NCBI RefSeq assembly: GCF_002532535.1
Contig: NZ_NQWI01000002.1
Span: 40,447 to 104,446, forward strand
Origin: Candidatus Viridilinea mediisalina
GTDB lineage: Bacteria; Chloroflexota; Chloroflexia; Chloroflexales; Chloroflexaceae
Direction: 5' to 3'
Length of the DNA stretch: 64,000 nt
The notes beneath the pieces are model-generated. The model saw only the letters and a list, made by a program, of their open reading frames with translations. It ran no database searches and was not told the DNA's origin. Positions 61,454-64,000 of this stretch are shown here, piece by piece (positions within the stretch are counted from its first letter, which is position 1; every line of letters begins with the position of its first letter). Made by a program: the position numbers and the translations under genes.

Positions 61454-63736
61454 ATGACCAACCCTGCCAAGCCCCCAGATCGTGTATCGGGCACTTCGCT
61501 CATGAAGCTGGTGAGCCATATTCCGGCAGAGCGCCGCTGGCGTCGTCCTGCTGATGCCCTCATTATTATTGGACGCCAATTGGAGATTATGGCCCAAGAT
61601 CAGGGCGTTGATGCCCATGTCTCGTTGGGCACGTTGCGCTTTTCGCTCTTTCAACTCCATCAGGGGCGCATTGCCCAGTTGGCCCCCCACTGTCGCAGTG
61701 TGACTGTCTATGGCGAGGCTGATGTTGAGCCACCAGCGATACCCAATGTCACCTTTGTGCCGGTGCCCGCTGGTACACCCCTGAGCCAGGAGTGGTTCTT
61801 TGTGGTTGATAGCCCGGTCTTCTGGGCCGCGATGATTACCCAGGCGATTACCGAGCGTGGTACCGAGAAGGTGCGGCGCTACCAGTTTGAGGGTGTGCTG
61901 ACGACCGATGAGCGCATGGTGAGCCGGGCGAGCCTGCTGCTCAATTTGGCCCGGGGCGAGACGACGCTCGAAAAGGTGCAGCGCAACCCGGTGGCTAACT
62001 ACGCCCATTGGGCCTGGGTTGCCTATGCGCTGGGTACCCACCCGGAAGCTCAACGCCTCGAATTGGTCGCTTGTCTTGCTGAATTGCCCGAGATGCAGGC
62101 GCTGCTGGCTGAACCGGAGTTGGAATATGACCAGGTGGTTGCCCATGCGATGGAGGCGCTCCGCCAGCATTGTGGCGCGGTGAGTGCGATGCTGCTGCGT
62201 GATGCTGGTGGCGTGGTGGTGCCCGTCGCTTGGAGTGCCAATAGTGCTCCGCCGCCCGCCCGCTCCACTGAGGAGGGGCTGGTGGGCCAGGCGTTGCAGC
62301 AGGGCCATCTGATCTTGCAACCCTTGGTGAGTAGCGATCCCGAATATGGTATGCTGGGGCGCGCTGGTGCGGCGGTTGCTATTCCGATTAGTGTGCGTGC
62401 AAAGCCCTGGGGCGTGCTGCTGGTTGGTCTGGCTGAACCCGATGCGCTCGATTCGCCCTCTGTGGCCCGTACCGTTGGCTTGGCTACACTGCTGGAGAAG
62501 AAGGTTGAGGCGGATAGTCCGGTGATGGCTGAGAGTGCTAATGCGCCTTTCGCTGAGTTTGGCGAGGATGATGGGGAACCCTTTGTGCCCCCTACGCCGA
62601 CAGAGGCGTTTGTGGAGGACATGACAGGCTTTGAGGCGCCGCCGCCGCCCGCCGCCGCGCCCCCGCCGCCACCGCAAGCGCAGGAGCCGACCTTTACCAT
62701 GCCACCTTGGATGGCGAGTGGCGCTAGTTCTGCTCCGGGTGCCCAGGCGAGTAGCCCGCCGCCTCAGCCGAGTGCGCCGCCCTTTGCCTCTGCGCCCCCG
62801 CCCCAGGCCCCGCCCCAGGCGCCCCCCCAAGCGGCCCCGCCGCCACCCCCGCCCCCGCCCGCTGCTCAGAGCTTCAATCCGCCTCCAAGCATGTTCAATA
62901 GCCCCTTTGGGACTGGACAGCCTGCGGATCAACCGCCGCCTGCCCAACAGCAATCCGCGCCCACCTTTGGCCTACCGCCCTGGTTGCGTATGGGGGCCGG
63001 TGGTGCCGCCGCGCCCCAGGCTGAATCGCAGCCCATTCCGCCCTCCAAAGCCCCTGTGCCGGTGCAACCTGCTGGCCTGCCGGTCGCCACTGGCCGCAGC
63101 TTCCCCATGCTCCAGAAGCGCATGATGAGCGCCCTGGTTGCCTTTGATGTCAATAATGCCGAGGAGATTTGGAAAGAGGCGAGTGCGCTCTACCCCTCCG
63201 AGTCGCTCTGTACCGAACTGCTTATGCCGGTGCAGGTGGCGATTGGCGAAGGTTGGCATCGCGGCGAAGTCTCGGTAGCCGCCGAACACTTTGCTAGTCG
63301 CTTTGTGGAGGGCAAGTTGCACAATCTGCTCAATATGCAACTCAATCAGCCCACCGGCCCCCTTGCAGTGGTTGGCTGCGCCCAAGCCGAGATGCACGAA
63401 CTCGGCGCACTCATGGTGGCCCTCTTTCTCAAGTGGGCCGGTTTCCGCGTGATCTATCTGGGCCAGAATGTGCCCAACTCTACGTTGGAATCACTGGTAC
63501 GCCAGGTGCGCCCCCAGATTCTTGGCTTCTCGGCCACAACCATTGAAGCGGCCCATAATCTGGTCGAGACTGGCCAGATTCTGAGTCGCATCGAACCGCC
63601 TCGTCCGATGTTTATCTTTGGTGGAATGGCCTTCTACGAGCGCCCCGATCTGCGGGTGCGCGTGCAGGGGGGCAACTTCATCGAAGGCGATTTCCGTGCC
63701 ACCGCACGTCAACTTGCGGCCCAATTCCTAAAATAG
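61454..63736 (+). CDS. DICT-GAF-B12-binding sensory protein without DNA-binding domain
   Basis: 760 residues. An N-terminal DICT-like domain (about 10-165: LMKLVSHIPAERRWRRPADA, FFVVDSPVFWAAMITQAITE) is followed by a GAF-like region (about 200-345), a long Pro/Ala/Gln linker, and a C-terminal B12-binding unit of the CarH/LitR type: W601-x9-E611-H612 (EGWHRGEVSVAAEH) and E646-M-H648-E-L-G, the lower-ligand site, then GQNVPNSTLESLVRQ and GFSATT. Such domains bind adenosyl- or methylcobalamin and may sense light. No HTH is seen, so output is unclear. ATG 61454 has AAGAAGG 6 bases upstream. Confidence 0.9.
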   Translation: MTNPAKPPDRVSGTSLMKLVSHIPAERRWRRPADALIIIGRQLEIMAQDQGVDAHVSLGTLRFSLFQLHQGRIAQLAPHCRSVTVYGEADVEPPAIPNVTFVPVPAGTPLSQEWFFVVDSPVFWAAMITQAITERGTEKVRRYQFEGVLTTDERMVSRASLLLNLARGETTLEKVQRNPVANYAHWAWVAYALGTHPEAQRLELVACLAELPEMQALLAEPELEYDQVVAHAMEALRQHCGAVSAMLLRDAGGVVVPVAWSANSAPPPARSTEEGLVGQALQQGHLILQPLVSSDPEYGMLGRAGAAVAIPISVRAKPWGVLLVGLAEPDALDSPSVARTVGLATLLEKKVEADSPVMAESANAPFAEFGEDDGEPFVPPTPTEAFVEDMTGFEAPPPPAAAPPPPPQAQEPTFTMPPWMASGASSAPGAQASSPPPQPSAPPFASAPPPQAPPQAPPQAAPPPPPPPPAAQSFNPPPSMFNSPFGTGQPADQPPPAQQQSAPTFGLPPWLRMGAGGAAAPQAESQPIPPSKAPVPVQPAGLPVATGRSFPMLQKRMMSALVAFDVNNAEEIWKEASALYPSESLCTELLMPVQVAIGEGWHRGEVSVAAEHFASRFVEGKLHNLLNMQLNQPTGPLAVVGCAQAEMHELGALMVALFLKWAGFRVIYLGQNVPNSTLESLVRQVRPQILGFSATTIEAAHNLVETGQILSRIEPPRPMFIFGGMAFYERPDLRVRVQGGNFIEGDFRATARQLAAQFLK

Positions 63737-63808
63737 CCGAAAGGCCGATAGGCGAAAGGCCGATAGCCGCAAAAGAAGGCAAAGGGATGGTTTCAGTTTG
63801 TGCCATAG

Positions 63809-64000
63809 GTAGTGCCGACGTTAGTCGGCTGAGGTCGCCAACAACCCCCGGATGCCGACTAACGTCGGCACTACGAACGTGAGAGATTAGGTAGTGCCGA
63901 CGTTAGTCGGCTGAGGTCGCCAACAACCCCCGGATGCCGACTAACGTCGGCACTACGAACGTGAGAGATTAGGTAGTGCCGACGTTAGTCGGCTGAGGTC
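63809..64000. repeat. 82-bp tandem repeat of the TGCCGAC element, running off the window
   Basis: GTAGTGCCGACGTTAGTCGG starts at 63809, 63891 and 63973, a period of exactly 82 bp. Each unit holds inverted arms GTAGTGCCGACGTTAGTC / GACTAACGTCGGCACTAC and a linker ACGAACGTGAGAGATTAG. It is the uninterrupted relative of the composite repeats at 27265 and 42268. The array continues past 64000. The stretch 63737-63808 has GGCCGATAGGCGAAAGGCCG short repeats. Confidence 0.93.

Noticed and set aside
61217..62953. 578-codon minus-strand frame opposite the DICT/B12 gene
   Set aside because: Low-complexity Arg/Gly/His translation; the + strand frame shows conserved domains.

Overview
The window looks like a chromosome segment of a filamentous anoxygenic phototroph-type Chloroflexota (class Chloroflexia, probably Chloroflexales). 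This is judged from protein style and gene content: CdaA with a YbbR partner, a DnaD-like/DnaC-like pair, secreted proteins ending in LPLV-x-R, a DICT/B12-binding regulator, and very many short intergenic repeats. No database search was possible, so the taxon is an inference. The sequence is moderately GC-rich. There is no rRNA, no intact transposase and no CRISPR array; one tRNA gene (Val, GAC) is present.

Layout. 1-9.5 kb: a carbon-phosphorus lyase locus on the + strand (end of phnD, then phnC-E-E-G-H-I-J-K-L-M), followed by an IclR-type regulator and a glycerate 2-kinase. 12-14.8 kb: DnaD-like and DnaC-like replication proteins and argF. 14.8-24.3 kb: a 1095-residue TPR protein, a lipoprotein with two PPC-like repeats, the c-di-AMP synthase CdaA with its YbbR partner, an ADP-ribosylglycohydrolase and a membrane-anchored phospholipase D-like protein. 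24.5-31 kb: a stand-alone CBM48-like protein (- strand), ligA and a large secreted beta-helix-type protein. 31-35.5 kb (- strand): a fused DUF4212/SSS sodium symporter and a two-component system. 35.6-41.5 kb (+): tRNA-Val, an NDP-sugar epimerase/reductase, a membrane-anchored parvulin, two NUDIX enzymes, a small membrane protein, serS and a small Cys-rich protein. 41.6-47.9 kb (-): a DUF4430-like secreted protein, an ABC-2 exporter pair and a transcobalamin-like secreted protein behind a cobalamin riboswitch and terminator. 48-58 kb (-): dcd, a thymidylate-synthase-like fusion, RNase J, a membrane protein, family-4 uracil-DNA glycosylase, WecA-type transferase and an O-antigen-ligase/TPR protein. 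58-61 kb (-): an arsenic operon (arsR, thioredoxin-like, permease, ACR3). 61.4-63.7 kb (+): a DICT-GAF-B12-binding regulator.

How genes work together. PhnC/E/E with PhnD import phosphonates and PhnG-M convert them to ribosyl phosphonates, cleave the C-P bond and release pyrophosphate. The riboswitch-controlled alpha/alpha-barrel protein at 45-47.5 kb and the small beta-type protein at 41.6 kb resemble the two halves of transcobalamin. Together they are the best candidate here for an undescribed system: extracellular corrinoid capture using split, separately encoded lobes with a shared C-terminal tail.

The intergenic DNA is unusually structured. A 100-bp non-autonomous element (called MITE-1 here) occurs eight times, has inverted ends and usually 3-bp T-N-A target duplications. 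A second 100-bp element (MITE-2) occurs twice, in opposite orientations, inside the same third repeat, and one of these composites also carries MITE-1. There are also heptamer arrays after stop codons, long hairpins sharing a GCGAAGC apex, and several tandem arrays.
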